Shown here: in pieces, positions 17,178 through 26,117 of the stretch
Layout: every line of letters starts with the position of its first letter
Position numbering within the stretch: the stretch's first letter is position 1
Assembly: GCF_030464345.1 (NCBI RefSeq)
Contig: NZ_VCYH01000008.1
Location: forward strand, 1-64,000
DNA: 64,000 nt
DNA from: Methanoculleus frigidifontis
Lineage (GTDB): Archaea > Halobacteriota > Methanomicrobia > Methanomicrobiales > Methanoculleaceae
Reading direction: 5' to 3'
The notes under the pieces: model-generated
Database searches by the model: none
What the model was told of the DNA's origin: nothing
Seen by the model: the letters and a program-made list of their open reading frames with translations, nothing else
Program-made: the position numbers and the translations under genes

Positions 17178-18020
17178 TTACTCGGGTTTGCTGATGAGTG
17201 CCGTCTTGCTGACGATCTCACCGGTCTTCTTGTGGGGTTTGCGGATGACTGCATCCATGCCCTTCTCGAGTTCGCGTGCCTCTTCGCAGAGGAGCATGGC
17301 CTGGCGCATCATCTCGTGGGCGCTGGAGACGATCGGGATGTACTTCTCCCACTCCTTGGTCATGAAGCAGCCCTTGACGTTGACACCGGCGACGGCCTGT
17401 GCGATCTCGTATGCCGCACGTGCCTTTGCAAGTGCGTAGGGGTTCGAGAACTCGCCGTCGACGGCCTTGTCGGAGGTCATGACAACCTTGGGGAGTGCGA
17501 GGTCTGCACCCTTCTTGCCTTCCTTGACCTGGTCGATGACCTTGTCGAGTTCCAGCTGCATCTTGCGGAATGCGCCGGTGACGGAGAGAACCTTGACGAG
17601 GTTGCCGTTGTAGTCGGCCATCTCGATGGGGTCGAGGAATTCACGGCGGGCACCGATCATGGCGTCTGCCTTCATGATGATGTAGCCGAAGGCGCTCTCC
17701 TTGAGTGCGGCGAAGTCGTCCTTCTTGGTGGTGATGTCGTCGGTGATGACGACGCAGGGTATGCCTGCAGCGGCGAGGGCCTCGCGGGCACCCTTCGGTC
17801 CGGGGAGCACACCGTTCGGGGAGACGACGATACAGAAGTCGGGCCCCCATGCCTTCATATTGTTGACCACACGGTCGATGTCCTCGGGCTGCAGTTTGGT
17901 GCCGGACGTGGCCATGAACGTGATCATGTCTTCACGGTCTGCACGCTCATCCAGAAGCAACTCAGCCATGACACCGCTTGCGATGTTGCCCAGTTTGGCA
18001 ATTCCTACTTTAACTACCAT
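17178..18020 (-). CDS. mtd: F420-dependent methylenetetrahydromethanopterin dehydrogenase
   Basis: 280 aa from the ATG at 18020 ([12 protein letters not shown]), which follows AGGTGT; an earlier in-frame ATG at 18062 lies in the promoter region. Typical Mtd segments are [23 protein letters not shown], seen as consecutive blocks, with [14 protein letters not shown] and [11 protein letters not shown]. It reduces methenyl-H4MPT to methylene-H4MPT with F420H2, directly before the Mer step, in the cytoplasm. A clear TATA box, a palindrome near the predicted transcription start and a terminal T-tract mark it as monocistronic. Codon use is strongly biased, as expected for an abundant enzyme. Confidence 0.97.
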   Translation of the reverse strand: MVVKVGIAKLGNIASGVMAELLLDERADREDMITFMATSGTKLQPEDIDRVVNNMKAWGPDFCIVVSPNGVLPGPKGAREALAAAGIPCVVITDDITTKKDDFAALKESAFGYIIMKADAMIGARREFLDPIEMADYNGNLVKVLSVTGAFRKMQLELDKVIDQVKEGKKGADLALPKVVMTSDKAVDGEFSNPYALAKARAAYEIAQAVAGVNVKGCFMTKEWEKYIPIVSSAHEMMRQAMLLCEEARELEKGMDAVIRKPHKKTGEIVSKTALISKPE

Positions 18021-18030
18021 ATTTACACCT

Positions 18031-18042
18031 CTCAATTTTGAG
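18031..18042. promoter_or_regulatory. Palindrome CTCAATTTTGAG in mtd leader
   Basis: CTCAA-TT-TTGAG is a perfect palindrome close to the predicted mtd transcription start, and its flank (TTTGAGAAC) resembles the half-sites upstream of mer. It may be an operator; short length makes this tentative. Confidence 0.4.
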
Positions 18043-18065
18043 AACACGATAATATCACTCATTTC

Positions 18066-18075
18066 TCATATAAAC
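18066..18075 (-). promoter_or_regulatory. TATA box of mtd
   Basis: On the minus strand the sequence reads GTTTATATGA, about 47-55 bases before the mtd start codon. This fits initiation near 18045 and a leader of about 25 bases with the AGGTGT site. Confidence 0.65.
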
Positions 18076-18161
18076 ATTTTGAAATCTCCCTTGTCGGGGC
18101 TTCTTCCGGGGGAGGATGTTAAGGAAAAGTGTTTAAGTCGGTGGATTGTATATAATACCTG

Positions 18162-18566
18162 ATGAAGCAGGGTCTCCTCACCGATCGCCAGAAAGAAGTG
18201 CTGCGGTACCGCAGGAAGGGTCTTACCCAGCAGCAGATCGCCGAGATCATTCATACATCCAAGGCAAATGTCTGCACGATTGAAAAGGCAGCTTTAGAGA
18301 ATATCTCCCGTGCACGGGACACGATTGAATTCCTCTACACCCTTGATGCAGCACACCTCTGCACGCTGAAGGCGGGTACGGACCTTTTGAAGACGCCGGA
18401 GCTCATCTACGATGAAGCCGAAAAGGTCGGCATCAAAGTCAAGTACGATACCATTTCGCTCATCAACCGGCTCCGCGACTCAAATCCCGAGCGATTCAGG
18501 GCTCGATACATCCGCGAGGATGTCGAGGTCTACATCAACGAAGACGGCGAACTTTACTTCGGGTGA
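18162..18566 (+). CDS. Tfx family DNA-binding protein
   Basis: 134 aa. The N-terminal helix-turn-helix LTDRQKEVLRYRRKGLTQQQ..IAEIIHTSKANVCTIEK (about residues 6-45) matches the Tfx family, and the C-terminal half has the acidic Tfx-type domain ending VEVYINEDGELYFG. Tfx was described in Methanothermobacter as a protein binding the promoter region of the molybdenum formylmethanofuran dehydrogenase operon. Its divergent placement next to mtd makes a role in C1-pathway control plausible but unproven. The ATG is only 4-5 bases after TATATAATAC, so a leaderless message using the upstream TTTAAG is possible. Confidence 0.82.
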   Translation: MKQGLLTDRQKEVLRYRRKGLTQQQIAEIIHTSKANVCTIEKAALENISRARDTIEFLYTLDAAHLCTLKAGTDLLKTPELIYDEAEKVGIKVKYDTISLINRLRDSNPERFRARYIREDVEVYINEDGELYFG

Positions 18567-18748
18567 GCTCCAGCTCCCGTGCCGCCTGCTCCGGGAGCGC
18601 ACATCCCGAATGCCTGCTCAGGAGCTGCCCCGTTCATCAAAACACCCGGTGCAGACCTGGGAAACAGGTGCCTGCTGCCTGTTGCAGGTACAGCCCGGGC
18701 GGAAACGGCTCCGCAGAATTTCCGGATTCTCGCTTTTTTATGAGAAAG

Positions 18749-18756
18749 TTTATATT
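18749..18756 (+). promoter_or_regulatory. TATA-like element upstream of candidate RNA
   Basis: TTTATATT in an AT-rich patch with no protein gene downstream within 700 bases. It predicts initiation near 18778, just before the hairpin cluster. Confidence 0.4.
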
Positions 18757-18777
18757 CGATTTAAGGCTATGTTTAAG

Positions 18778-19180
18778 AAACCGCTCTGCGAAGCGCCGCT
18801 ATTTCACGTGAACAAATGGGTCAAAATCTGGCTTCTGTTTCACGTGCCAGGAGTTCTCCGGCATTTCATGCCGGGGGATGGGTATGCGGCGGCGGGTCGC
18901 AGGCTCCAGCGGGTGACAAACACACATGGTCGAACCCTCCGTCGGGAGGGCGATATCGAGAAGGAGTTGTGCTTTGCACAACGGGTTGACAGAAGCTGGA
19001 TCTGACTGAGGTGGTGGGCGAACGCTTGTGCAGCGAGCCCGGTTCCGGATTGATCTTTCGGAAACACCAAAAAGATGTCAGGATCTATTCGCGATGACTG
19101 GACGTGCCGGTGCACGCCGGACTGAATCGTTGGCTGGTGCCGTCGGGGAACGAGCGGAGTGACAGGAGCGCCTGTCGCGG
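18778..19180 (+). ncRNA. Candidate structured RNA of unknown type
   Basis: Several perfect GC-rich hairpins with small loops lie here: CCGGCAT-TTC-ATGCCGG (18858-18874), CCCTCC-GTCG-GGAGGG (18935-18950), GTTGTGC-TTT-GCACAAC (18966-18982), a two-part helix GGGC/CGC with GCG/GCCC (19016-19040), and GACAGG-AGCG-CCTGTC (19161-19176). A TATA-like element precedes it. I did not find the conserved RNase P RNA core (GAGGAAAGTCC type) or the SRP RNA domain IV motif, so no known class is assigned. Boundaries are approximate. Confidence 0.35.
18805..18846. promoter_or_regulatory. Inverted CACGTGAACA / TGTTTCACGTG pair
   Basis: CACGTGAACA at 18805-18814 faces TGTTTCACGTG at 18836-18846 across 21 bases. 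Each arm is itself built on a CACGTG palindrome. It could be a protein-binding pair or the base of a stem. The TTTCACGTGAACAAATGGG stretch loosely resembles archaeal origin recognition boxes, but no orc1/cdc6 gene is nearby. Confidence 0.35.
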
Positions 19181-19358
19181 ATCGCAGGAAACCTTCGGTG
19201 AACTTCGAGCCGATACTACAGTCATATACCGTTCCCTTCACGACATACCGCGCCGGGAACCGCAGAGAGGCGGGTGAATGCTCGAGCTGCCTCTCTTTGC
19301 CCGGTGCCGTATTGATGTCATGCCCCTTGCGGGTTCGCCGACATTGAATTGACAACTG

Positions 19359-19376
19359 TGCCGGATCACTCCGGCA
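19359..19376 (+). promoter_or_regulatory. Hairpin in probable leader of ribosomal operon
   Basis: TGCCGGA-TCAC-TCCGGCA forms a perfect 7-bp stem with a tetraloop about 83 bases before the rpl3 start. A leader structure could allow autoregulation by a ribosomal protein; that is inference. The operon promoter itself is not clear, with TCATATACC near 19223 as one candidate. Confidence 0.35.
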
Positions 19377-19459
19377 GACCGCGCGCGAGAATCCATGCAG
19401 GGAAGCAGTCCGTGCAGATCGGCGCAGCAGAATGCAACACATGAAGGGCTGATAGAAAC

Positions 19460-20473
19460 ATGCCGAAGATTAACAGACCACGCAGGGGTTCTCTTGCATA
19501 CAGTCCCAGGAAGCGTGCAAAGAGCCAGGTTCCGAGATACGGTGCATGGCCGGAGTACGCCGGGACGCCGATGATGCAGGGATTTGCAGGGTACAAAGTT
19601 GGTATGACCCACATCGTCATGGTGGACGATCACAAGAACAGTCCCAATGAAGGCAGAGATGTGATGGTTCCGGTGACGGTCATCGAAGTGCCGCCCATGA
19701 AGATCGCGGGGGTACGTGCGTACACCAGCGATACCTACGGGAAACACGCACTGACCGAGGCCTGGGCCGACTCGTTTGACGACGAACTCGGGCGCCTGAT
19801 CACCGTACCCAAGAACCACGACCGCGAAGCAGCCGTAAACGCTATCAGGAGCGCAATCGAGGCGGACAGAGTCGCTGAGGTCTACGCCCTTGCGTACACC
19901 CGGCCGTCCGAGCTGACCGGCGTTCCGAAGAAGACCCCCGATCTCATGGAGATGCGGGTCTCGGGCGGCAGCATTGCGGACCAGTTTGCATACGCAGAGG
20001 CTCTGCTCGGCAAAGAAGTGTCCATCTCCGACCTCGTTGCCAACGGGGCGTACGTCGATATCACCGCTATCACGACCGGCAAAGGCACGCAGGGCCCGGT
20101 CAAGCGCTGGGGCATCCAGGTGCGCAAGCGTAAACACTCCCGCGGCGGGAAGAAGCGCCACATCGGGAACCTTGGTCCCTGGACACCGCACCACGTGCGG
20201 TGGCAGGTCCCCCAGATGGGGCAGTGCGGATACCACCAGCGTACCGAGTTCAATAAGCGCGTCCTGAAGATCGGAACCGACGGCAATGAGATCACGCCGG
20301 CAGGAGGGTTCCTCCACTACGGCCTGGTTCGCGGCCCCTATGTCCTGATCAAGGGATCCGTTCCCGGCCCGACAAAGCGGCTCGTTCGGATGAGACCCGC
20401 TATCCGGCAGGGTGAGCACGAGGCCCGGGCACCTGCGATAAACTTCGTCAGTGTCCAGAGCAAGCAGGGGTGA
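19460..20473 (+). CDS. rpl3p: 50S ribosomal protein L3 (uL3)
   Basis: 337 aa, typical for archaeal L3. It starts [20 protein letters not shown], the usual archaeal N terminus. The conserved core is [14 protein letters not shown] and [17 protein letters not shown], which reaches the peptidyl transferase centre. First gene of the ribosomal protein array, assembled early into the large subunit. Confidence 0.97.
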   Translation: MPKINRPRRGSLAYSPRKRAKSQVPRYGAWPEYAGTPMMQGFAGYKVGMTHIVMVDDHKNSPNEGRDVMVPVTVIEVPPMKIAGVRAYTSDTYGKHALTEAWADSFDDELGRLITVPKNHDREAAVNAIRSAIEADRVAEVYALAYTRPSELTGVPKKTPDLMEMRVSGGSIADQFAYAEALLGKEVSISDLVANGAYVDITAITTGKGTQGPVKRWGIQVRKRKHSRGGKKRHIGNLGPWTPHHVRWQVPQMGQCGYHQRTEFNKRVLKIGTDGNEITPAGGFLHYGLVRGPYVLIKGSVPGPTKRLVRMRPAIRQGEHEARAPAINFVSVQSKQG

Positions 20474-20480
20474 AGCGTCA

Positions 20481-21227
20481 ATGAAGGCATACATTCACAC
20501 ACTCAAAGGGGAGCGCGGACCTGAGGTCGATCTTCCTGCGGTATTTGCCGAAGAATACCGGCCGGACCTGATCAAGCGCGCAGTACTTGCGTTGCAGAGC
20601 ACCCGGTTCCAGCCTCACGGGACAAACCCGTATGCCGGCCTGCGCACCTCCGCAGAATCCTGGGGGAGCGGCCGCGGTGTCGCACAGGTGCCTCGCCTGA
20701 AGAACGGCAGCAGGGTCGCCAGGATCCCGCAGTCCGTGGGAGGGCGTGTTGCGCACCCCCCGAAGGTCGAGAAGATCCTCGTCAAGCAGATCAACCAGAA
20801 AGAGAAGCAGAAGGCCGTCCGCTCGGCGATCGCCGCTACGGTGAACCCCGAACTGGTCAGGGGACGCGGACACCTCTTTGCAGGAGACCTCCCGCTTGTT
20901 CTCGAGGACGGGTTCGAAGCGCTGGCGCGGACCAGCGATGTCATCGCCGCTCTCTCTGCAGTCGGCGTCTATGCCGACGTCGAGCGTTCGAAGGGGAGCA
21001 AGAAGGTCAGAGCCGGCCGTGGAACCATGCGCGGCCGCCGTTACAAGCAGCGTAAGAGTGTCCTGATCGTGACGGGAGACGAACCGCTCCGCGCCGCCCG
21101 GAACCTTGCCGGTGTCGACGCGGTGACGGTGGGGCAGCTGAACGCGGAACTGCTGGCACCCGGTACGCAGGCAGGACGCCTGACGATCTGGACGGAAAGC
21201 GCGCTCCGGAAACTGGAGGGATACTAA
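20481..21227 (+). CDS. rpl4p: 50S ribosomal protein L4 (uL4/L4e)
   Basis: 248 aa. The ATG at 20481 is favoured over an in-frame codon at 20451 inside rpl3. It has the long internal loop lining the exit tunnel (ENGRG-equivalent region with [17 protein letters not shown]) and the archaeal/eukaryal C-terminal globular part ([15 protein letters not shown]). It lies seven bases after rpl3. Confidence 0.96.
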   Translation: MKAYIHTLKGERGPEVDLPAVFAEEYRPDLIKRAVLALQSTRFQPHGTNPYAGLRTSAESWGSGRGVAQVPRLKNGSRVARIPQSVGGRVAHPPKVEKILVKQINQKEKQKAVRSAIAATVNPELVRGRGHLFAGDLPLVLEDGFEALARTSDVIAALSAVGVYADVERSKGSKKVRAGRGTMRGRRYKQRKSVLIVTGDEPLRAARNLAGVDAVTVGQLNAELLAPGTQAGRLTIWTESALRKLEGY

Positions 21228-21476
21228 ATGGTTCTCGAATATCCGTTCGTCACTGAAAAAGCGACGATGATGCTGGAAAACGAAAGCAAACTCCAGTTTA
21301 TCGTTCGGAATAGTGCATCCAAGCAGGACATCAAGCGGGAGCTTGAGAAGGTGTTCGGCAAGGAAGTTACGCAGGTCCGCACGATGATGACCATGAAAGG
21401 CCGCAAAAAGGCGATTGTGAGCTTTGCGGACGAAAAGGCCGCTGAAGAGATCCTCAGCCGGCTTGGTATAATGTAA
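21228..21476 (+). CDS. rpl23p: 50S ribosomal protein L23 (uL23)
   Basis: 82 aa, full length for archaea. The stop of rpl4 abuts this ATG. It has the typical YPFVTEKATMMLE start and a KGRKKAIVSF C-terminal strand. It sits at the tunnel exit and is a docking site for SRP and the Sec translocon. Confidence 0.96.
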   Translation: MVLEYPFVTEKATMMLENESKLQFIVRNSASKQDIKRELEKVFGKEVTQVRTMMTMKGRKKAIVSFADEKAAEEILSRLGIM

Positions 21477-21488
21477 AGGTGAGTGGCA

Positions 21489-22208
21489 ATGGCACATCGA
21501 ATTATCGCACAGAACCGTGGACGCGGAGGGCCGACGTATCGGGCACCTTCGCACCGGTACAAGGCTGCCCTGCGGCACATCGGAAACAACAGGACGACCC
21601 TCACCGGGCGCGTCGTCGATATCGAGCACGACCCGGCACGCCACACCCCGATTGCCCTCGTTCAGATCGAGAACGGGAGCAAGGAATACATGCTGGTGAC
21701 CGAGGGTGTCGGTGTCGGCGATGCGGTTGCCTGGGGGCCTGATGCAGAGGTGAAGAACGGAAACACGCTGCCTCTCAAAGGTATCCCTGTCGGGGCATAT
21801 GTCTGCAACATCGAGGCCCGGCCGAACGACGGCGGCAAGTTCGTCCGCTCGGGCGGTGTTCAGGCACTCATCATCGGCAAGTCCGAGGATGGCAGGGTCG
21901 GCGTCAGGATGCCCAGCGGCAAGAACAAGTGGTTCAACGGCGCCTGCATGGCGACGGTCGGCATTGTTGCCGGCGGCGGACGCGGCGAAAAGCCGTTTGT
22001 GAAGGCTGGTAAGAAGCACTATCACGTCAAGTCCTCTGCAGAGAAGTGGCCTCGCGTGAAGGGTGTCTGCATGAACGTCATCGACCACCCGTTCGGCGGC
22101 GGTGGGCACCAGCACTGCGGTCGGCCGAAGACCGTTGCGCGCGGCACGTCCCCGGGAAGAAAGGTCGGACACATCGCTGCCCGGAGAACCGGCAAGTGGA
22201 AGAAGTGA
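21489..22208 (+). CDS. rpl2p: 50S ribosomal protein L2 (uL2)
   Basis: 239 aa. The ATG at 21489 (MAHRIIAQNRGRGG) follows GGTGAG; a GTG six bases earlier is in frame but less well placed. It carries KGIPVGAYVCNIE and the conserved C-terminal segment MNVIDHPFGGGGHQHCGRP with the histidine near the peptidyl transferase centre. Confidence 0.97.
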   Translation: MAHRIIAQNRGRGGPTYRAPSHRYKAALRHIGNNRTTLTGRVVDIEHDPARHTPIALVQIENGSKEYMLVTEGVGVGDAVAWGPDAEVKNGNTLPLKGIPVGAYVCNIEARPNDGGKFVRSGGVQALIIGKSEDGRVGVRMPSGKNKWFNGACMATVGIVAGGGRGEKPFVKAGKKHYHVKSSAEKWPRVKGVCMNVIDHPFGGGGHQHCGRPKTVARGTSPGRKVGHIAARRTGKWKK

Positions 22209-22218
22209 GGGGTAGAGT

Positions 22219-22632
22219 ATGGCAAAGAAGACACAGAAGCGACTGCCGAGACGGCGGGAGGAGTTCACCTACCGCGGTTTCAAGATTGAGGAACTGCAGC
22301 AGATGGGTGTATCCGAACTGCTGCCGCTCATGCCCTCTCGTGCACGCCGCAAGTATGAGCGCGGACTATCGCAGGGGCATGAAAAGCTCCTCTCCGAAAT
22401 CCGGGCAGGGGATGAGAAGATCCGGACGCACCTGCGTGACGTGGTGATCATGCCCGAGATGGTCGGCAAGACGATCGAAGTCTACAACGGCAAGGAATTC
22501 ATGAAAGTGGAGATCCAGCCCGAGGCGATCTTCCATTATATCGGCGAGTTCGCCCTGACCCGCAGAAGAGTATCGCACGGAAGTGCCGGTATCGGTGCAA
22601 CCCGGTCGAGTAAGTATGTACCGCTGAAGTGA
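22219..22632 (+). CDS. rps19p: 30S ribosomal protein S19 (uS19)
   Basis: 137 aa. The archaeal/eukaryal N-terminal extension precedes the core [11 protein letters not shown]. The C-terminal [20 protein letters not shown] is the usual RNA-binding segment of the small-subunit head. The ATG at 22219 is preceded by GAGGGG. Confidence 0.96.
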   Translation: MAKKTQKRLPRRREEFTYRGFKIEELQQMGVSELLPLMPSRARRKYERGLSQGHEKLLSEIRAGDEKIRTHLRDVVIMPEMVGKTIEVYNGKEFMKVEIQPEAIFHYIGEFALTRRRVSHGSAGIGATRSSKYVPLK

Positions 22633-22637
22633 TGACT

Positions 22638-23099
22638 ATGGCAAGGACGGATTATTCGGTTCAGACGCAGGGTGACAGCACCGCACGGGCGAAAGCCAAT
22701 GAGCTGCCGGTTTCACCCAAACACTCCATTGAGATTGCCAGGTTCATCCGGAACAAGAACACTGTCGAGGTCCGGGCGTATCTCGCGGACGTTGTGGCGC
22801 TGAAGAAGGCGATACCCTTCAAGCGGTTCAACCGCAACGTCGCCCACAAGCGCGGTCTTGACAGGTGGGACGGCGGCCGCTACCCGGTAAAGGCTGCCGA
22901 GGCGTACATCAGGCTGCTCGAGTCGGTCGAGAAGAACGCCGAGTACATCGGTCTCGATACGGAAAAACTGGTTGTCGACCACGCTTCGGCAAACCGCGGC
23001 CGTGGTTTCAAAGGCTTCTTCCCCCGTGCAATGGGTCGGGCGACACCGAAGCGCAGGGAGACCGTGAACATCGAGATCGTCGTCAGAGAGGTGGAGTGA
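22638..23099 (+). CDS. rpl22p: 50S ribosomal protein L22 (uL22)
   Basis: 153 aa from the ATG at 22638 (MARTDYSVQ); an ATG at 22632 is in frame and also possible. It has the typical [18 protein letters not shown] helix and the tunnel-lining beta hairpin near [17 protein letters not shown]. The stop overlaps the rps3 start (TGATG). Confidence 0.95.
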   Translation: MARTDYSVQTQGDSTARAKANELPVSPKHSIEIARFIRNKNTVEVRAYLADVVALKKAIPFKRFNRNVAHKRGLDRWDGGRYPVKAAEAYIRLLESVEKNAEYIGLDTEKLVVDHASANRGRGFKGFFPRAMGRATPKRRETVNIEIVVREVE

Positions 23100-23803
23100 T
23101 GGCAGTAGAGAGGAAATTCATCAGTGATGGCGTTCGCAAGGTCTGTGTCGAGAAGTACCTCTCGAAGGAGCTCAAGCGCGCCGGCTACGGCGGCATGGAC
23201 ATTACCCGGACGCCGCTCGGCACCCAGGTGACTATCTGGGCTGAAAAGCCCGGTATCGTCATCGGGAAGGGCGGCAAGCAGGTGCGCCAGATCACCCAGG
23301 ACCTCGCAACCGACTTCGACATCGAGTCGCCGCAGGTCGAGGTTCAGCAGGTGCAGAACCCGAACTTCAACGCACAGATCATGGCGGAACGTCTGGCGAA
23401 CGCGCTTGAGCGCGGCTGGTACTTCCGCAAAGCCGGTCAGAGCACGATCCGGCGTGTCATGGAATCCGGTGCGCTCGGGTGTGAAGTCATCCTGGCCGGC
23501 AAGCTGACCGGTGCACGTTCCCGGACGCAGAAGTTCGTCGAGGGCTACGTGAAGCACTCCGGCGAACCCAGTGAGACCATCGTCGAGAAGGGCTACGCAA
23601 TCGCCATCAAGAAACTCGGTCTCATCGGCGTCCAGGTCAAGATTGTTCCGCCGGATGCACGGCTGCCCGACTCCTTCGAGGTCCTCCCGCCCGTCCGCAA
23701 GACGGTTGAAGAGCAGCCTCTTGAAGTCGAAGAGGTCGGCGAGGAGTTCGAAGAGGAGCTTGAAGAGTTCACCGTGGAAGAAGAATTCGAGGAGGAGCGG
23801 TAA
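23099..23803 (+). CDS. rps3p: 30S ribosomal protein S3 (uS3)
   Basis: 234 aa. The N-terminal KH domain has the GxxG loop in VIGKGGKQVRQIT, followed by the C-terminal S3 domain. After about residue 205 there is a very acidic tail (EEVGEEFEEELEEF), a common feature of archaeal S3 but long here. It lines the mRNA entry site. It shares one base with rpl22. Confidence 0.96.
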   Translation: MAVERKFISDGVRKVCVEKYLSKELKRAGYGGMDITRTPLGTQVTIWAEKPGIVIGKGGKQVRQITQDLATDFDIESPQVEVQQVQNPNFNAQIMAERLANALERGWYFRKAGQSTIRRVMESGALGCEVILAGKLTGARSRTQKFVEGYVKHSGEPSETIVEKGYAIAIKKLGLIGVQVKIVPPDARLPDSFEVLPPVRKTVEEQPLEVEEVGEEFEEELEEFTVEEEFEEER

Positions 23804-24007
23804 ATGGCAATCTTCCGTGCGGAAGAGGTGCGCCAGCTCTCCGACGTCGAACTTCAGGAGCAGGCGCAGAAACTGCAGCTTGAACTCATCCAGGAGCGCG
23901 GCAAGGTCAGCGCCGGCGGTGCTACGGAGAACCCCGGCCGGATCCGTGAGATCAGAAGAACGATCGCACGGCTCAAGACCGAGCAGAATGCCAGGAGGAG
24001 TGCATGA
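23804..24007 (+). CDS. rpl29p: 50S ribosomal protein L29 (uL29)
   Basis: 67 aa, two-helix hairpin protein. It contains QLSDVELQEQAQKLQLEL and the conserved IRRTIARLKTEQ. It starts directly after the rps3 stop and overlaps rnp1 by 4 bases. A SUI1/aIF1 gene, often found next in archaea, is absent here. Confidence 0.95.
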   Translation: MAIFRAEEVRQLSDVELQEQAQKLQLELIQERGKVSAGGATENPGRIREIRRTIARLKTEQNARRSA

Positions 24008-24279
24008 TCTCTCCCCAGAACGTTCTTCGGCACGAGCTGATCGGCCTGAACGTTCTGGTAGCCAGCGCCAGCAATCCGAGCCACGTCGGCGTATGCGGCC
24101 GGATCATAGACGAAACCCGAAACACGCTGGTCATCGAGACCGGGCGGGGTTTGAAGCGGATACCAAAGAAGTATAGTATATTTCAGATCCGGCTTCCCGG
24201 GGAATGCGTTGTTGAAGTCGACGGCTCGGCGCTGGTCGCGCAGCCTGATAAGCGCATTACAATGCGTATACAAGTATAA
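24004..24279 (+). CDS. rnp1: RNase P protein component 1 (Rpp29/aL)
   Basis: 91 aa, Sm-like beta-barrel family. It has ELIGLNVLVASASNPSHVG, GRIIDETRNTLVIE and GLKRIPKKYSIFQI, typical of archaeal Rnp1. It assists the RNase P RNA in tRNA 5' maturation. Its place between L29 and S17 is the conserved archaeal arrangement. ATGA overlap with rpl29. Confidence 0.93.
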   Translation: MISPQNVLRHELIGLNVLVASASNPSHVGVCGRIIDETRNTLVIETGRGLKRIPKKYSIFQIRLPGECVVEVDGSALVAQPDKRITMRIQV

Positions 24280-24288
24280 AGGTGAATC

Positions 24289-24615
24289 ATGGCAAAAGAC
24301 ATTGGATTAAACGTCCCGGTTCCGGAGAAGGACTGCAGCGACGTGAACTGTCCGTTTCACGGCAGTTTGCCGGTACGCGGCCAGGTGATTACCGGCAAAG
24401 TCGTGAGCGATCGTATGAACGGCACGGTCGTCGTAGAGCGGGATTACCTGCACTACGTCAAGAAATACAAGCGATATGAGAAGCGCAGCTCGAAGCTCCA
24501 CGCGCACAGCACCCCGTGCATCAACGCGGCTGTCGGCGACACCGTGAAGATTGCGGAGTGCAGACCGCTCTCCAAGACAAAGACGTATGTCGTGGTGGAG
24601 GTGCTGAAGGAATGA
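24289..24615 (+). CDS. rps17p: 30S ribosomal protein S17 (uS17)
   Basis: 108 aa, archaeal length. It contains [12 protein letters not shown] and the OB-fold core [23 protein letters not shown] at 24281 places the start. It overlaps rpl14 by 4 bases. Confidence 0.96.
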   Translation: MAKDIGLNVPVPEKDCSDVNCPFHGSLPVRGQVITGKVVSDRMNGTVVVERDYLHYVKKYKRYEKRSSKLHAHSTPCINAAVGDTVKIAECRPLSKTKTYVVVEVLKE

Positions 24616-25010
24616 AGGCGAAGAAATCGACCATTCCACGAGCGCTGAACACCGGTTCCCGGATGGTCTGCGCCGACAATACCGGCGCCCGCATGGTGCA
24701 GGTCATCTCCGTCGACCGGTTCCACGGTGTGCGGCGGCGCCAGCCGTGCCTCGGCATCGGCGACATGGCGACCGTGAGCGTCAAGAAGGGTACGCCCGAG
24801 ATGCGCCGCAAACTCGAGAAAGCGGTCGTCATCAGACAGAGAAAAGAGTTCCGTCGGCCGAACGGTCTTCGCGTCTCGTTCGAAGACAACGCAATGGTCA
24901 TCGTGAACGAGCGCGGCGAGCCGAAAGGGACTGAGATCAAAGGCCCTGTCCCCCGTGAGGTGGCGGAGCGCTTCCCGAAGATCGCCTCCATGGCGACGAC
25001 CATCGTATGA
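24612..25010 (+). CDS. rpl14p: 50S ribosomal protein L14 (uL14)
   Basis: 132 aa. The ATG at 24612 overlaps the rps17 stop. It has the conserved [13 protein letters not shown] core and [17 protein letters not shown]. It contacts the small subunit in the assembled ribosome. Confidence 0.96.
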   Translation: MKAKKSTIPRALNTGSRMVCADNTGARMVQVISVDRFHGVRRRQPCLGIGDMATVSVKKGTPEMRRKLEKAVVIRQRKEFRRPNGLRVSFEDNAMVIVNERGEPKGTEIKGPVPREVAERFPKIASMATTIV

Positions 25011-25020
25011 GGTGCGGAGA

Positions 25021-25386
25021 ATGGTACGCGTAATCAGTAAGCAACCCAGAAAGCAGCGGAAGGCACGCTATACCGCTCCCATTCACCAGCGGGGCAGGTT
25101 CCTCTCCGCACCGCTCGCTCCCGAACTGCGGGAGAAGTACAACACCCGCAGGGTACGGGTGGTCACCGGAGATACCGTCAGGGTGCTCCGTGGCGATTTC
25201 GCCAATGAGGAGGGCGTTGTCGACGGGGTCGATACGAACTCGTGCAAACTGCTCGTGCACGGCGTAGCAGTAACCAAGGCGGACGGAACCGAAGTTCCGC
25301 GTCCGATCGACCCGTCCAACGTGCAGATCACGAAGCTGAACCTCAAGGACAAACTGCGTGAGACGAGGCTCGGGGAGGGTACATAA
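25021..25386 (+). CDS. rpl24p: 50S ribosomal protein L24 (uL24)
   Basis: 121 aa. The ATG at 25021 gives MVRVISKQPRKQRKARY. A KOW motif lies around VVTGDTVRVLRGDFANEEG. It is an assembly initiator of the large subunit. The stop shares a base with the rps4e start. Confidence 0.96.
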   Translation: MVRVISKQPRKQRKARYTAPIHQRGRFLSAPLAPELREKYNTRRVRVVTGDTVRVLRGDFANEEGVVDGVDTNSCKLLVHGVAVTKADGTEVPRPIDPSNVQITKLNLKDKLRETRLGEGT

Positions 25387-26117
25387 TGTCCAAACATCTG
25401 AAACGTCTGGTGGCGCCCGATTCGTGGCACATCCCAAAGAAAGTAAAGAAATTCGTATCGAAGACCGCACCCGGGCCGCACAACGCCCAGGCAATGCCTA
25501 TCGGGGTCTGGCTCCGGGAGCATGCCGGCCTTGCAAACAATATGAAAGAGGTCAAGCAGATCCTCTCCCAGCGTGCGGTCATTGTGAACGGCGTGCCCGC
25601 CCGCGACCCGAAGATCGGCATCGGTGTCTTTGATATCATCTCCATCCCGAAGATCGGCCGGCACTACCGGTTCCAGCTGGATATGCGCGGCAGACTCTCT
25701 TCCGTCGAGATCTCGCCGGAAGCGGCGGAAACAAGGCTCTGCAGGATCCGGAACAAGACCATCGTCAAGGGCGGCAGGGTGCAGCTGAACCTCAACTACG
25801 GTGCAAACGTCCTTGCAGACAACACCTACAAGCCGAAAGACTCGATCGTCCTCACGCTTCAGGGCGAGAACCGGTTCGCGATCGTCGATCACTTCCCCTT
25901 CGCAGTCGGCAACCCCGCCATGATCATCGGCGGCCGCCACACCGGGAAGGTCGGCACGATCGTCGAGATCACCAAGACTGCAGGCAGCGTTCCGAACCGC
26001 GTGACGCTCGAGGATACGAATACAAGCACCCGGTTCGATACCATCGACGATTACGTCTTTGTGGTCGGCAGATCCGGCTACATCCCCGGCGAACTGAACC
26101 TGGAGGCTGAAGCATGA
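25386..26117 (+). CDS. rps4e: 30S ribosomal protein S4e (eS4)
   Basis: 243 aa. It starts MSKHLKRLVAPDSWHIPKK, has an S4-type RNA-binding domain (LANNMKEVKQILSQRAVIVN) and a late KOW-like segment (GGRHTGKVGTIVEI). The family occurs only in archaea and eukaryotes, which confirms the domain of the host. Confidence 0.97.
   Translation: MSKHLKRLVAPDSWHIPKKVKKFVSKTAPGPHNAQAMPIGVWLREHAGLANNMKEVKQILSQRAVIVNGVPARDPKIGIGVFDIISIPKIGRHYRFQLDMRGRLSSVEISPEAAETRLCRIRNKTIVKGGRVQLNLNYGANVLADNTYKPKDSIVLTLQGENRFAIVDHFPFAVGNPAMIIGGRHTGKVGTIVEITKTAGSVPNRVTLEDTNTSTRFDTIDDYVFVVGRSGYIPGELNLEAEA

Larger units (their letters stand above)
18567..19459. other. Gene-free stretch before ribosomal operon
   Basis: No convincing protein gene. 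The stretch holds a TATA-like element (18749-18756), a CACGTG inverted repeat, a cluster of perfect hairpins (candidate RNA) and a leader hairpin before rpl3, listed separately. A 200-codon minus-strand ORF crossing it has no recognisable protein character. Confidence 0.6.

Noticed and set aside
18778-19180. RNase P RNA or SRP RNA
   Set aside because: Neither strand shows the conserved RNase P core or the SRP domain IV motif.
18840-19442. 200-codon minus-strand ORF before rpl3
   Set aside because: No domain character; it runs through the hairpin cluster.
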